Source: Leptoclinus maculatus (lineage: Eukaryota; Chordata; Actinopteri; Perciformes; Stichaeidae). From it: a stretch of 64,000 nucleotides of DNA. Below the pieces are notes generated by a model. It was not told where the DNA came from. It ran no database searches and was given only the letters and a program-made list of their open reading frames with translations. The DNA lies in NCBI GenBank assembly GCA_032191485.1, contig JAVDOI010000199.1, positions 155,001 through 219,000 on the forward strand, written 5' to 3'. This document shows positions 9,936 through 19,753 of the stretch, piece by piece. The translations under genes and the position numbers were made by a program. The first letter of the stretch is position 1, and the number at the start of each line of letters is the position of its first letter.

Positions 9936-10520
9936 TATCTGCGCCTTTAAGAAACAAACCTGTAATAATTTGAGCTCCTCCTCTGTCTCTCTTTTCTGCT
10001 CCTGAACACGGGACATGTGATGTCTGACATGTGCCAACCAGGGAGGGACAAAAAGCTGGTCTGATTCAACCAGGTCGTCCATTTTAGCTTTTACAGTAGG
10101 ATCGGCACCTCTCAGCACAGCTGCTTTAAACATCATGCGTGTGCCTGGGTTGTTATCAGGAGCGGTACCGGTTGCGTCGGTCCACTCGGTTACATTTCTG
10201 CTGCAGAACTGGTCAGGAGTTTCTCCTGGTGCACATTGAAATTTGAGGAGTGCAGTAGCCCCCATTTTAACCGGATACAAGTCTCTTACTTGCTGCCACC
10301 ACATCATGCGACATGTGGTGAAAGTTGTCTCATCGGGGAGGGCCGATGCTCCCTCGTCAATATCATGCATCACACGTGGTGAAGTACACGCGGCAAAAAT
10401 GTCTCTCAAACCTCCCAGTGCCAAATTATAACCTGTTGTGCGGCCCTCAAAGGCCCTGATCCATGCACTGCCCCCACATGTTAGCTCTGGCAGCTTTTGC
10501 TCCAACATCTGCATCTTCAA
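9753..10520 (-). pseudogene. gag: Gag capsid region
   Basis: A minus-strand frame of 255 codons. It has an N-terminal block ELTCGGSAWIRAFEGRTTGY and a capsid C-terminal block with APGETPDQFCSRNVTEW (97-113), in the place of the major homology region of gamma-type capsids. This is followed by TGTAPDNNPGTRMMFKAAVL and a charged helix (EQKRETEEELKLLQ). The end after about residue 225 is out of frame with the nucleocapsid part, which marks a frameshift. No matrix domain or myristoylated start is visible, so the gag 5' part is missing or replaced by the pol fragment next to it. Confidence 0.65.
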
Positions 10521-10529
10521 ATGGAATGT

Positions 10530-10925
10530 CTGTTAAATCAGTTAATAACACTATTGGTGCAGATGTTTGCACTGTCCTTGATGCTGCCATTATAGTTTGT
10601 TTGGCAATCCCAGTACTGATGATCTTGTTAACATCTTTTTAATATCATTAAAGCTTCGTCTGCTTTAAGAGTCCAGCACAATGTGTTGTGTGCTGCCAAA
10701 GGTTTATCATCAATCAATTTTGATAAAGGTTTTGCTAATTCAGCGTAATTAGGAACCAATTTCTACAGAAAGTAGTCATTTCTAAGAATGACATCATTTG
10801 TCTTTTTGTTTGCTTTATGATCTTGTTCACAGAGAAACCTTAGCAGTGCAAAAGTATCCTCTTTGCATTGTTGTTGTATCTTAGAACGTATCAAAATGTC
10901 ATCCACATGAAGTAAGATTCTTCCC
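10530..10925 (-). pseudogene. Scrambled pol fragment abutting gag
   Basis: On the minus strand a HVDDIL active-site-like motif is followed by TFALLRFLCEQDHKANKK, then after a gap and a stop KLVPNYAELAKPLSKLIDDK, CWTLKADEAL and VLGLPN. Those are the RT thumb/connection motifs of another gamma-type fish retrovirus. A further piece (TVQTSAPIV, then TDLTDIPFEDADV) resembles the connection to RNase H. Internal deletions, a stop and frameshifts are evident. It lies where a matrix region and 5' LTR would be expected, so it is probably a second element fused by deletion or recombination. Confidence 0.5.
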
Positions 10926-11013
10926 CTGGTGGGTTGAATTCAGCTATTTTTTCAGCTATCTATCCTCAGCAGAGGAGAGGAACAAGTGTCTCACTTATTC
11001 TGTTTCATTTTAG

Positions 11014-11074
11014 ATAAGAGCACAGTCTCTGCTGTGACCGTGACCCAGTTTATCAAGACTTTAGTAATAATTTG
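11014..11074 (+). other. Candidate small plus-strand exon (weak)
   Basis: A pyrimidine-rich acceptor (CTTATTCTGTTTCATTTTAG) precedes a 61-bp segment open in one phase (KSTVSAVTVTQFIKTLVIIW), followed by a good donor G|GTGAGT. No neighbouring plus-strand exon was found and the product is not recognised. It may be a chance arrangement. Confidence 0.2.
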
Positions 11075-11417
11075 GTGAGTTAGAAACCTCTTGCACACAA
11101 CAGTCAATCGTTTATTCAAACCACTTTCATCCTCTGCTTAACAGGTTAACTGGACAGTTTAACACAAATGCTGTTTTGTCTGTAAGCCTGTTTTGGGATC
11201 TTATGATCGTGAATGGTACCGATAGATATTCTGTTTGTACATGCTCCAAAATCACACAAAAAATACTACTTTGCACCTCTCAATAACTCTAACCCCACCA
11301 TTCTATTTGATATAGTTCTAATATTTCTATCTATTATTCTTTACCGTCAGTCTGTGACTGTTCCTCTCCTGATGTCTCTTCATATTCTAGCCTTCCGCTA
11401 AACTTAAGCTGAGGTGC

Positions 11418-11418
<1 letters not shown>

Positions 11419-11462
<44 letters not shown>
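11419..11462. repeat. (TG)22 microsatellite
   Basis: Uninterrupted TG dinucleotides over 44 bp. The rest of 10926-11690 holds no supported gene apart from the weak exon candidate at 11014-11074. Confidence 0.95.
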
Positions 11463-11466
<4 letters not shown>

Positions 11467-11696
11467 GAGGTGGCCTGTCGAGCAGCTGTAATTCTGCAAC
11501 TGGATACAGCTGAGGAGGAGAGGGGGGGTCGGAGCCTCTCCTTTTTTTTTTTCTTCCTGTTTTTGTCTAGCTCTGTGATAATTGAAATAATATAAAATAA
11601 TTAAATGATTAAGTAAAAGCACCTAATGTACAATATGTAATATCAAATGTAACAGGAAGGAAATATAAAACGTAACCCTTAAACTGAGACCTTTAC

Positions 11697-11733
11697 CTGG
11701 ACGGAGAGCATCTTCCATTGAATCCAAAGTCAC
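11697..11733 (-). CDS. CD99-like gene, exon 5 of those seen (37 bp)
   Basis: On the minus strand, acceptor ATTCCAG, 37 bp, donor GTAAAG. It starts in phase 0 and ends in phase 1, reading VTLDSMEDALRPG across the junction. The preceding exon (14971-15008, 38 bp) ends in phase 0, so together they add 25 codons. The LEDAL-like block is a hallmark of the acidic modules in CD99 and CD99L2. No transmembrane or cytoplasmic exon was found at lower coordinates, where the retrovirus sits, so the gene may be broken or have a very long intron. Confidence 0.5.
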
Positions 11734-11800
11734 CTGGAATGAAGAACATTTTACAATTCACAGATGAATGTCTTCTTTATTATTCCATACATGTTAGTAG

Positions 11801-13184
11801 CAGTGGTGGGCCGTCAGGGCCAGCTAGGCCTTCTCTGCTGGCCTAAACAGAATCACAAAGTTAGAGCTATTTTATCATTTAATACTTTTTCATAAATACA
11901 CTACATGTATTATACATTATTTTCCCATTATCTTATTTTATCATTGCACAGCTCCTGTCTTCCTCTGTTGCTCTGCTTCCAGCACAGCTTGTTTTAAGTA
12001 GAGCTTTTATCCAATAAGATTCAGCCTCTATGTCTCTATGTGAGGAGAGAGGCCCGAGGTCCTCTAGAGAGACTTTGTAGATTAAAGTGAATGGAGACGT
12101 TATTGTTTATTGTCATAGTGTGGTGGAAAAAACTATTCATTAGTACCGAGTGAGTCCTATAAGACTGAATACTGAAACAAGAAACATTGAGGAAAGAAGT
12201 TTGTCTTTAAAGTATTTATTGTCTGCGCAGAGAAGGCTTCATCGTCATACTGACTGCAACACAGTCTGCAGAGGATGGGCCAAGAATCCAGTGTCTCTCC
12301 TGCTCTTAAACATCTCAGCACACAGCGGGGGGGACATCAGATATTTACATTATAACACTTGATCAGCAGTTTCAAACTCCCCATTGACACCTTCCGTCAG
12401 CCCCTTCCTCTTCTGAGCCTTGTCACACAAAGACATGTGTCTCTGTTACCTTTGATTAAATTAGGATATTCACACCTAAACATTAACCTGCAACCCCCAT
12501 TTGGTTACTTCCTGCAAAGGCAGACATAACCCATGTGGTCCTGTTCCCACTCTCTCAGTACACAATCATATGTCACAGATAGTTGTGTTAGTGAGTAAGG
12601 CACATAAACTAAATCACAGTATGAATGTACTAGCATACTAACATTTCCCATCACAATAGTCTTCAACCAATCAGATCTTTAGTTTGACATGTTGGGCGTA
12701 TTCTTTGACGTCCCTTTGGCACCGAGGTAGCCTGCTAAGTACGTCAGCATTAACGTGCGCTGTGATTGGTCAGTGGGCCAGCGCGTGACTAATGTGAAAT
12801 TTAAGGAAGCTGGCAGAAGTTAGTTGGAGTAGTAAGAGTTCAAATTGAAAGATATGGAAGAAATCATAACATTTTTAGGGTTTTGCTTGGTGTAGTTTAT
12901 TTATTTGTATGAACGGTGTTCCTGGCTGACAGCGTCGCACATGTTATGGCTGAATGAGTTTCATTTTAACTGGTGTTTGGAGCTACGCTACGCTAACCTG
13001 AGGACGCCATAGCACGGCAGGACACTACAGTGCTTTAGAAAACTTTTGGAGAAACCCGACTATGCATTGTCCGTTAATGACGCAGCGTCCCGTCATGCAC
13101 GGATTCATGTATCTGCACCGTAGCTGTTCAACTGTAGTAGGACAGCACAGAAGGCCCAGGTATGAGATGCACGGCCCGCCACTG
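11801..13184. mobile_element. Non-autonomous hAT-type element, copy B
   Basis: Terminal inverted repeats CAGTGGTGGGCCGT (left) and CAGTGGCGGGCCGT (right, reverse complement) lie at the ends. The flanks GTTAGTAG (11793-11800) and GTTAGTTG (13185-13192) are an 8-bp target duplication with one difference. Without the solo LTR nested at 12119-12655 it is about 843 bp and encodes no transposase. A diverged inverted copy lies at 2186-2768. It sits in the last intron seen of the CD99-like gene. Confidence 0.75.
12119..12655 (-). mobile_element. Solo LTR nested in hAT copy B
   Basis: The 537-bp insert begins TGTGGTGGAAA and ends TTTCCCATCACA, an imperfect inverted repeat with TG...CA ends. It is flanked by the 4-bp duplication ATAG (12115-12118 and 12656-12659). 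Copy A of the host element reads straight through the empty site, which defines the insertion. A minus-strand AATAAATAC near 12210 suggests transcription orientation. No internal region remains, so it is the product of LTR-LTR recombination. It is unlike the LTR at 2820-4372. Confidence 0.65.
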
Positions 13185-13319
13185 GTTAGTTGTAAGTGGA
13201 CGTTTTGTGTCCTCACGTCCTTCAGAAGGCTCGGAAGATGTGTGATCTATTGATCAACAGATGAAGTAGTGTTCACTCAAAGTACAAGATATCAACCTGA
13301 AGGGATTGTGACTGAAAAA

Positions 13320-13348
13320 CACACACACACATATATATATATATATAT
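13320..13348. repeat. (CA)n-(TA)n microsatellite
   Basis: CA repeats pass into TA repeats and stop at the hAT terminus at 13349. TA repeats resume on the other side (14578-14609), so the transposon split one TA tract. Confidence 0.9.
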
Positions 13349-14574
13349 TAGGGGTGCAACGGATCACAAACCTCACGGTTCGGTTCGGATCACGGTTCTT
13401 GAGTCACGGTTCGGATAATTTTTCGGATCAACAAAGAAAAGGGGAGGAGACAAATATAACTTTGCTTTCCATTTATTAATTAAAGAACTTCAAGAACACT
13501 TAAAGCAAAGAACTTTGGGCTATAGTCTTACATGAAAACTAAAATATTGAAGATGTCCAATTTGAAGTTGTCCAAGTTGAGACCCTCGTCCTTTGATCAA
13601 TATTGAAAGAAAGAAACAGCCAGTGAGCTAGCTTCACTGTTTACACTGAACTGAACTGATCGGCAACAACTTGGGTCTGTGTTTACTTCCTGTCAGGTTA
13701 TGTCATTCAAATACACAATAATGTTTACATTACTGTGACATTATTTTCAAAAAGATGAGAATATCTCCATTGTCTGGGGAGAGGGTAGACCTTTCTGTAG
13801 TGACTGTTACTACTGGACCTGTCTAGCTTCACTCTGATGCTTCTGTCAGCACCTGCACCAGGTGTGTGTCTGTGTGACTCTCACAGAGGGGGCGTGTCTA
13901 CAGCACCTGTCTGTGTGACTCTCACAGAGGGGGCGTGTCTACAGCACCTGTCTGTGTGACTCTCACAGAGGGGGCGTGTCTACAGCACCTGTCTGTGTGA
14001 CTCTCACAGAGGGGGCGTGTCTACAGCACCTGTCTGTGTGACTCTCACAGAGGGGGCGTGTCTACAGCACCTGTCTGTGTGACTCTCACAGAGGGGGCGT
14101 GTCTGCAGCACCGGACTATGAATCACCCTCCGTGGTGAAAGCGGTCACAGTCTTTTCCTTGTCGTATGTCTTTCTCTTTAAATAACTCCTACATACCGTA
14201 ACGGTTTTGTCCACCACCCTTATCCGTCATTATAAGTTACAGGGAAGACAAAATGCTCCCAAACTTGCGACTTAAATGACCCGGGAGCTTCTCAAGTTCC
14301 TCCGCTCGCCATGACTTTCGCCGTTAAATGTTTTTAACCTGCTCCGTTCACGTGAACACATGCTTTATATCTGTTCACTGACACTTTGCATTGATATTCG
14401 GGGACTTGTTACTTGAAAAGGAACAGCAGCAGTAAAACGTTATTACACACTATGAGGATTACACTGTAAAAAAAAAAGAAAAAAAATACTCAATTGCTCC
14501 GCGGTTCACGAGTGATCCGAACCGTGAGGGGTGATCCGAACGGATCACGGATCGACCCGTGATCCGTTACACCA

Positions 14575-14577
<3 letters not shown>
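13349..14577. mobile_element. Non-autonomous hAT element, TAGGGGTG type
   Basis: Left end TAGGGGTGCAACGGATCA and right end (reverse complement) TAGTGGTGTAACGGATCA match at 16 of 18 positions. Subterminal copies of CGGTTCGGATCACGG occur in both orientations, as in transposase binding arrays. The flanking 8 bp are ATATATAT on both sides, but these lie in a TA tract and so are only weak evidence. No transposase frame is visible over 1,229 bp. It contains a 41-bp tandem repeat. Confidence 0.75.
13868..14113. repeat. 41-bp tandem repeat, six units, inside the hAT element
   Basis: Six nearly identical 41-bp units begin GTCTGTGTGACTCTCACAGA and continue GGGGGCGTGTCTACAGCACCT. Only the last unit differs visibly (CTGCAGCACCG). 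The core GTGTGACTCTCACA is a partial palindrome. Confidence 0.95.

Positions 14578-14609
<32 letters not shown>
14578..14609. repeat. (TA)n microsatellite
   Basis: About 16 TA dinucleotides on the right flank of the hAT element, the continuation of the tract at 13332-13348. Confidence 0.9.
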
Positions 14610-14611
<2 letters not shown>

Positions 14612-14970
14612 CTTGATGTATAAATAGTGATCATTGGTATCTTTGCTGTCACGTGGCCTGCAGCTCAGTTCTAATGTTCCTCTACAGTAAATATTGAGGT
14701 CAAAGGTCATATATGTTGACATGTCAGTGCTGTGTTAACAGCTTGTTCTGCTGCCCCCAAGTGGACAAACACTCATCCTACAACACAAGAAGAAACTACC
14801 GTCATAGCAACATGTTGAAATGACTATTGAAGAAGCAGTAATTAAAACAAAAACAGGAAACAATAAGGGTTGATTATGATCAATATTTGGTATGTATTAT
14901 TGCTATGTTGGGTCAATATTAGTGGAACCGTAGAAACTCTTTTATAGGTTTAATATCACAGAGTCATTAC

Positions 14971-15008
14971 CTGATGAAGAGCATCAGCCAGGTCGAACCC
15001 TAAGACAT
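14971..15008 (-). CDS. CD99-like gene, exon 4 of those seen (38 bp)
   Basis: Acceptor CATTTCTTTTTAG, 38 bp, donor GTAATG, minus strand. In phase 1 it reads DVLGFDLADALHQ. GFDLADAL is very close to the acidic ectodomain modules (FDLxDAL) of CD99-family cell-surface glycoproteins, which act in leukocyte transmigration and adhesion. The intron to the next exon (11734-14970) is filled by two hAT-type elements and a solo LTR. Confidence 0.55.
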
Positions 15009-15094
15009 CTAAAAAGAAATGCAGAATGTCAAATTGAAGAAGAAGAAAAAGTGTATTTCCTCATATGTATGATGTGTATTATAAGCTGTTTGAC

Positions 15095-15127
15095 CTGTTA
15101 CAGCAGGTGTGGGTTTATCAGTTGCTC
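15095..15127 (-). CDS. CD99-like gene, exon 3 of those seen (33 bp)
   Basis: Acceptor CTCTATCTTACAG, 33 bp, donor GTCAAA (weak), minus strand, phase 1 to 1. It reads GATDKPTPAVT, a Thr/Pro/Lys linker of the kind that joins acidic modules in CD99 proteins and is usually O-glycosylated. Confidence 0.5.
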
Positions 15128-15542
15128 CTGTAAGATAGAGAGGCATGAATAGAAGGACTCACTGTCCTCACTAGTTCTCCTTGTTTCCTGCACGCTGTGA
15201 CTTATCTCATAAGTTTCACTAACTTGATGACAAATGCAGCAATATAACTTCAAAGAAGTTCAAGAGGTGGAGACACACGAGTAGTTCCACCATCAGGGGG
15301 AAAAGAAATAGAATGTAACATATTAATCAAATGAAATGAAATGAGACTTGTATTGTTATCTTAGTGCCTTTCACCAAACGTTGTAACAGAAGCACTAAAG
15401 TAACTAATGAGCCGAGGGGGGCTCAACTCATCTGGTCTTCATGGAATCACTAATGCAACCCCAGCACTTATGTGCTGATCAAATATTACAGCTATCCAGA
15501 TGAACATTGTGCTAAGTGTTAGCTTGCACTGACGCTACTCAC

Positions 15543-15569
15543 CTTTGCCATTGAAAAAGCCACTCAGTC
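15543..15569 (-). CDS. CD99-like gene, exon 2 of those seen (27 bp)
   Basis: Acceptor CTCAATCAG, 27 bp, donor GTGAGT, minus strand, phase 1 to 1. It reads GLSGFFNGK. Symmetrical phase-1 exons this small are characteristic of CD99-family genes. Confidence 0.45.
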
Positions 15570-15917
15570 CTGATTGAGAAAGACATGAAGACATGAAGAG
15601 TCACGACCAAACACAAGATGAACAAGCATTCAGAGATCCTCTCCCTGCTTCAGTTACAGCCGCCAACATTTAGAGTCATGATGTTCTTGTTATTGGAAAA
15701 CTCAGGGTGAGTGTGCTTCAACACATGATGTTGGTCTGGAATAAAAGGAGCATTCATTCACACAACACATATTCAACATTCAACAAATATAGTGATGAAG
15801 TCACTTTGGCTGCTTTTCTGTGCTGATCAACAATTCTGACGTTGACAATATCTGAGCTCTCTATTCCCCATAATAGAAAAGATGTGACCAGTGCGTCTGA
15901 AGCCTTTGAACACTCAC

Positions 15918-15962
15918 CACTGAAACGCTTCGGTCGCTGAGCAGCTGCTTCACGGTGGAGAT
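15918..15962 (-). CDS. CD99-like gene, exon 1 of those seen (45 bp)
   Basis: Acceptor GTGCTCACAG, 45 bp, donor GTGAGTG, minus strand, phase 1 to 1. It reads DLHREAAAQRPKRFSG into the next exon. No signal-peptide exon was found upstream as far as 22 kb, so the 5' end of the gene is missing from view. Five successive candidate exons with compatible phases make chance unlikely. Choice between cd99, cd99l2 and a related paralogue is not possible from these pieces. Confidence 0.45.
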
Positions 15963-17007
15963 CTGTGAGCACAGAAACATCAAGTGCATCAAGAAGTACA
16001 ACAAGTGGAAATACAAGCTCCTGTTTGCTGACTTTTGCATTTGTTATGTGGTTTATCATACCCATCCTGGCTACAGTGTATATGAAAGATCATAAAAGGT
16101 CTTCTTATGAATGTTTTATTACTGATGTATAGAGCATTACTACATGAACAACTCATTTCTGTATTTGTCTTAAAGGTCCCTATGAGCAGATCTTTAAAGA
16201 TTTACATCTCTTGCATCAGGGACACAAAGATTGTGACACAAGGCCGGTTCATCAACTCCGACCCAGGCCGTCTGTGTGGCAATGAGTCTGTGGTGATTCC
16301 ATCATTACTAATGTGTTAGACGCACCACTGAAACACAAGTACAACCTGAAGCAGCAACAAGTCTCATGTGTTCATGTTGGGGGTCCACGTCTGTTTGGTG
16401 GAGTCCCTGTTGAACTGGACTCAACCTGACTGGGCCAGTGGAGGTATGTTAGGTTCAAAGAATCCACTAGATGTCTCTGTGTCTTTAAGAAGTCTCCTCA
16501 GTCCGGCTCCTGATGTGTATATACTGTATATATACTACTAATGTTTTAGTAGTAAGTCAATGTAATGTACTACTAAAGGTAGTGATGCTAAAGCAACACG
16601 TATGAACCTCCACTGTTATATGTAATGTCCTTCCATTAGATATTTGATCAAATCTAACTATTGTTGTAGATGTTTTCAAAGTAACCTGTGGTAAATGTCT
16701 GGAATACAGACCTGGAAATAATGAAAGTTATTATAATACTTTACATTTGACGTTTCACACACTTTTCTGGCCCTCGTACAGAAGAATTGTTCTTTGTTAC
16801 TATTGACCCAAGGAAGTAAAGAAGAGAAGTCACTTTGTGTAGTCAGGAAAGTAAAAGGTTGATATTGTAGTTGGTAGTAATAAAAGCCTGGGACGCTTTG
16901 TGTGAGCCCCTGTGAGGGAGTGGTGCTGGGATTAGTTACACCACAGGTGTAATGCTTGGGCGGCAGCAGAAATGGTGCAATGCTGAGGTGTCTGATGTGC
17001 TCATCTG
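15963..17007. other. Non-coding stretch, nothing recognised
   Basis: No exon with matching splice sites was found on either strand. A small palindromic patch (TATATACTGTATATATA near 16518-16535, then ACTACTAATGTTTTAGTAGT) is present. The likely interpretation is intron or 5' flank of the CD99-like gene. Confidence 0.4.
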
Positions 17008-18521
17008 TAGGGTTGGGTACCGAAAACCGGTGCCATAGTACCTAGATTTCGGTGCTTCGTTTCGGTGCCTGAGCCGATTGAAATACTTTCTTTACACTAC
17101 TCGGATGACTCCGTCCTGGCAGCAGGTAACGATAGCCTACCGTTTGTATAGCTACAGTAGCTAGCTAGCCATCAACCTTTTAACAGAGAAACGGTCAAAA
17201 GTGTGGCTGTATTTCGCACAAAAAGATTCAAACAACGTGACGGTCAATTGGCCAGCCAGCGTTTCTCAGATTGGAGTGAGACGAGGAGAAAAGGTGATGT
17301 TGTGATCTTCACAATAGAACATCTTTGATGTGACGTGTCTAGTCTTGTCCAATCAGCGTTCAGATGTCTACACCGTCTTCACTTCCCTCCGTTACAGTTT
17401 AAGTTCCGTTATGTTCCGTTACCGTTCAGACTTGCTGGGTTAAGTTAACGTCCACTGCATGCGGAACTCTGTCGACTGTTAACGTTCGTCATTATCGCGA
17501 ATTTGGAGGAAAAAACGTAACGTGATGAAACATGAAGCCCCCCCGTGTTCTGGTTCAGTTCACGCGGCCACTCGTTAACATTAAACTGGAACACCGGCGG
17601 ATCTGGTTGCAGGTTGTTTTTTTAACTCAAAGTAGAATGAGGATGATTTCGTGTTCATAATAACTTTTCATGACCATGATGATGAGGCCCAGATACTGAC
17701 GAGATGATGAGGTCAAAGAGGAGGCTGTTTGTGTAGCGCAGCTTGATGCAGGGCTGAGATGTGAGTGGAGCTGGGCCTGGATAAAGGTGGAGGTCTAAAC
17801 AGACGTGAGTACAGCTTCCTGCTGTCAGTGTTTTAAATACATTGATGAGGCAGGTCTGCTGAATGCAGCCTCTGCTCCAAGAGATGAACTACAGCAACAA
17901 GGGCTCACGTGCCCTCTCATCACACTGTACACTGTTCACTGTGATGACCACAGCCAGTGGACTAACACGTGCAGTTAAATCACAGCTATTATTTTACTCT
18001 TGATCAGCTACCTTAGCCAGAGTAGATTATCATTTTAATTTCAATAATTGAACTGGATTGAATGCATATTAATTGCAAATAGAAGATAAGCCACAATTCT
18101 AACAGCTGTACAGTAACAGTGGAAGTTAATATTAAGCCATACTGTAACAGGGTTCAATGAAAACTAATCACTTTATTTGTACAGGCGATGGTTCTCGTTA
18201 CTCTTGCTATCTTTGTTGTTATTTTAATAAAAATTCAGCATGGACCATTTTGTTACAATTTTGTTGGGGCAGTGGGGCATGAACATTTTTCTTCCTCCAA
18301 AGTGGGGCGTGACAGAAAAAGTTTGTTAATATATTGTTCAATTTGAAGAAAACAAATTGGCCTTGGCAATAAAAAAAAGCCTTTCTTTAATGTCGTCAAT
18401 CGTCGTTTTGTGCTTTTTTTTTTTTAAGTATCGGTTCAGGCACCGTTTAGGCACCGGTATCGTTTTAAAAGTATCGTTTTAGCACCGGTATCGGAAAAAA
18501 CCCAAATGATACCCATCCCTA
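17008..18521. mobile_element. Non-autonomous hAT element, TAGGGxTGGGTA type
   Basis: The left end TAGGGTTGGGTACCGAAAAC and the right end (reverse complement) TAGGGATGGGTATCATTTGG are imperfect inverted repeats. Subterminal GGTACCGAAA/ACCGGTGCC and ACCGGTATCG motifs recur in both arms, as in many fish hAT families. The flanks CTCATCTG and CTCATGAC share the first five of eight bases, consistent with an old 8-bp target duplication. No transposase frame remains in 1,514 bp. Confidence 0.7.
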
Positions 18522-18817
18522 CTCATGACAGAACTCAGTCAGTGCTTTCAATATGTTTCTCTCATTGAGAAAGACATCGAGCTGTTCTCGACTCCCTTCT
18601 TCTTGAATGATGAGTCTGTTCGGCTCAACATACATATGTGAGCAAACATTTTCTCTGTTAAATCTGAACAAAAGCACATTGAGAACCAAATTTGATTGAT
18701 TTTGCTCACTTTCACACACTAGGGGTGAGGCGATATATCGGACCTCTAGTGAGTGGCCCAGCCCTTCGTATATTTTTCTGTATGTGGCCCTCAGTGAAAA
18801 AAGTTTGGACACCCCTG
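18522..18817 (+). pseudogene. hAT transposase C-terminal fossil with 3' terminus
   Basis: A plus-strand frame reads LSQCFQYVSLIEKDIELFST and, after a frameshift near 18635, CEQTFSLLNLNKSTLRTKFD. The latter is the dimerisation block of hAT (Charlie/ZBED/GTF2IRD2-like) transposases, usually CExxFSxMxxxKSKxRxxL. The segment ends in AAGTTTGGACACCCCTG at 18817, whose reverse complement CAGGGGTGTCCAAACTT is a common terminal repeat of such elements. The catalytic part is absent. Confidence 0.6.
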
Positions 18818-19181
18818 GTCTAACGGGAGGAGACATGTGCATTCTGATACGTGTAGATAACAGGGGCCAGTAGACCCAGGTCGCTCAGTCTCACCTCTTA
18901 AACCTCCAGACCATGAGGTGTTGACCCAGAATGGAGCGCTCTGCTTGACACAGAGCAGTGGGCAGGTCCGGTAACGGGTCTGCCACCGCTAGTGATGCAA
19001 GGCGCAGGAACCACATGGTGCCTGGACTCTCTGGAGTTACCAGTAACATGAACAGGTGCTGCTTTGAACCCTGTTGAAGTTATATCATGAGGCGCATTGG
19101 GGGGATTCAGCAGGCCGGTGGGACTGGTCGGAAAGGACTAGTGCGTCCACTCCTAAAGGAGGACACTGGGTGTTTTCTTTA

Positions 19182-19556
19182 TTAGTGAATAAGAGAGAAA
19201 AGGTGATGATCTGCCCACATCAGAACAGACACTGCTGCTCTGTGCAGGGCTGGGGATCTGACAACCTCCTGTCTGTTGAGGTTCACCTCCACAGTGGTGT
19301 TGTCCCACCTCAACATGACGTGCTTCCCCCTCAGTTGTGGAGTGAAATGGTTCAGCACCTTCTCGACAGCAACAAGCTCCAGCAGGTTGATGTGATGAGA
19401 GGAGTCCAGCCACGTGTTTCTAACCTGACTTCTTGATGGTCCCGTCCCGACCTGCCAGGGTGCGTCCCGTGAAAACCTGGACGTAATGGGGGACACACCC
19501 CAGGATATACCACCTCGCTGATATGTCCCGAATCCGATGTAACCGCAGCCGTGCAA
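19182..19556 (-). pseudogene. DIRS/Ngaro-type RNase H fragment
   Basis: The minus-strand frame contains HHINLLELVAVEKVLNHF, LRGKHVMLRWDNTTVEV and NRQEVVRSPALHRAAVSVLM. The combination INxLELxAV...LxHF...LRGxxVxxRxDNTxVVxxxNxQGGxRS is characteristic of the RNase H domain of DIRS-like tyrosine-recombinase retrotransposons; D in RWDNTT is a catalytic position. The GG of the usual NxQGG is replaced by EV here. It ends in a stop at 19182; sequence down to about 18880 may hold more of the element in broken frames, but I could not identify a recombinase. Confidence 0.65.
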
Positions 19557-19753
19557 ACTATTGCTGAAGGTTTCTCATGTGCAGCATGATAATATGAAGT
19601 ACTTCTACTGTGTACTTTTTATATTCCACTTTAAAGTTAGACAAAAATGCTGAATCTTGGTCTCTGGCAGGAACTTTGATATTAGATTATTCAAAAAGTA
19701 AACAGTAAAAGTACCTCATATTATATTTGGTATATCATTTATTTAATTATATC
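19557..19753. other. AT-rich stretch, nothing recognised
   Basis: No coding or repeat structure is visible before the minisatellite starts. Confidence 0.4.

Larger units (their letters stand above)
2820..10925 (-). mobile_element. Degenerate endogenous retrovirus, gamma-like, minus strand
   Basis: Reading the minus strand from high to low coordinates: a scrambled pol fragment (10530-10925), gag (9545-10520), protease, reverse transcriptase, integrase, an envelope transmembrane fragment, a polypurine tract and one LTR. The order is retroviral. The DTGA-like protease, the YVDD reverse transcriptase, an HHCC/D,D(35)E integrase and a CX6CC transmembrane protein all point to the gamma/epsilon side of the retroviruses. 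Breaks: a frameshift in gag, one between protease and RT, a MITE inside RT, loss of most of RNase H, an amber codon before integrase, a frameshift at the integrase C-terminus, loss of the envelope surface subunit, and an opal codon near the envelope fragment start. No 5' LTR matching 2820-4372 is visible. The copy is not functional. Confidence 0.8.

Noticed and set aside
11460..11577. Transmembrane or cytoplasmic exon of the CD99-like gene just below 11697
   Set aside because: No hydrophobic segment of membrane length follows an acceptor in phase 1.
11404..11622. Minus-strand frames running into (TG)n, one with a PPPYTHTHTH end
   Set aside because: Dependent on the homopolymer A run and the microsatellite; changes frame with one base and shows no homology.
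15140..15200. Additional CD99-like exon near 15160-15190 (minus strand, donor GTGAGTCC)
   Set aside because: In the required phase it contains a stop codon, and its 25-bp length breaks the frame.
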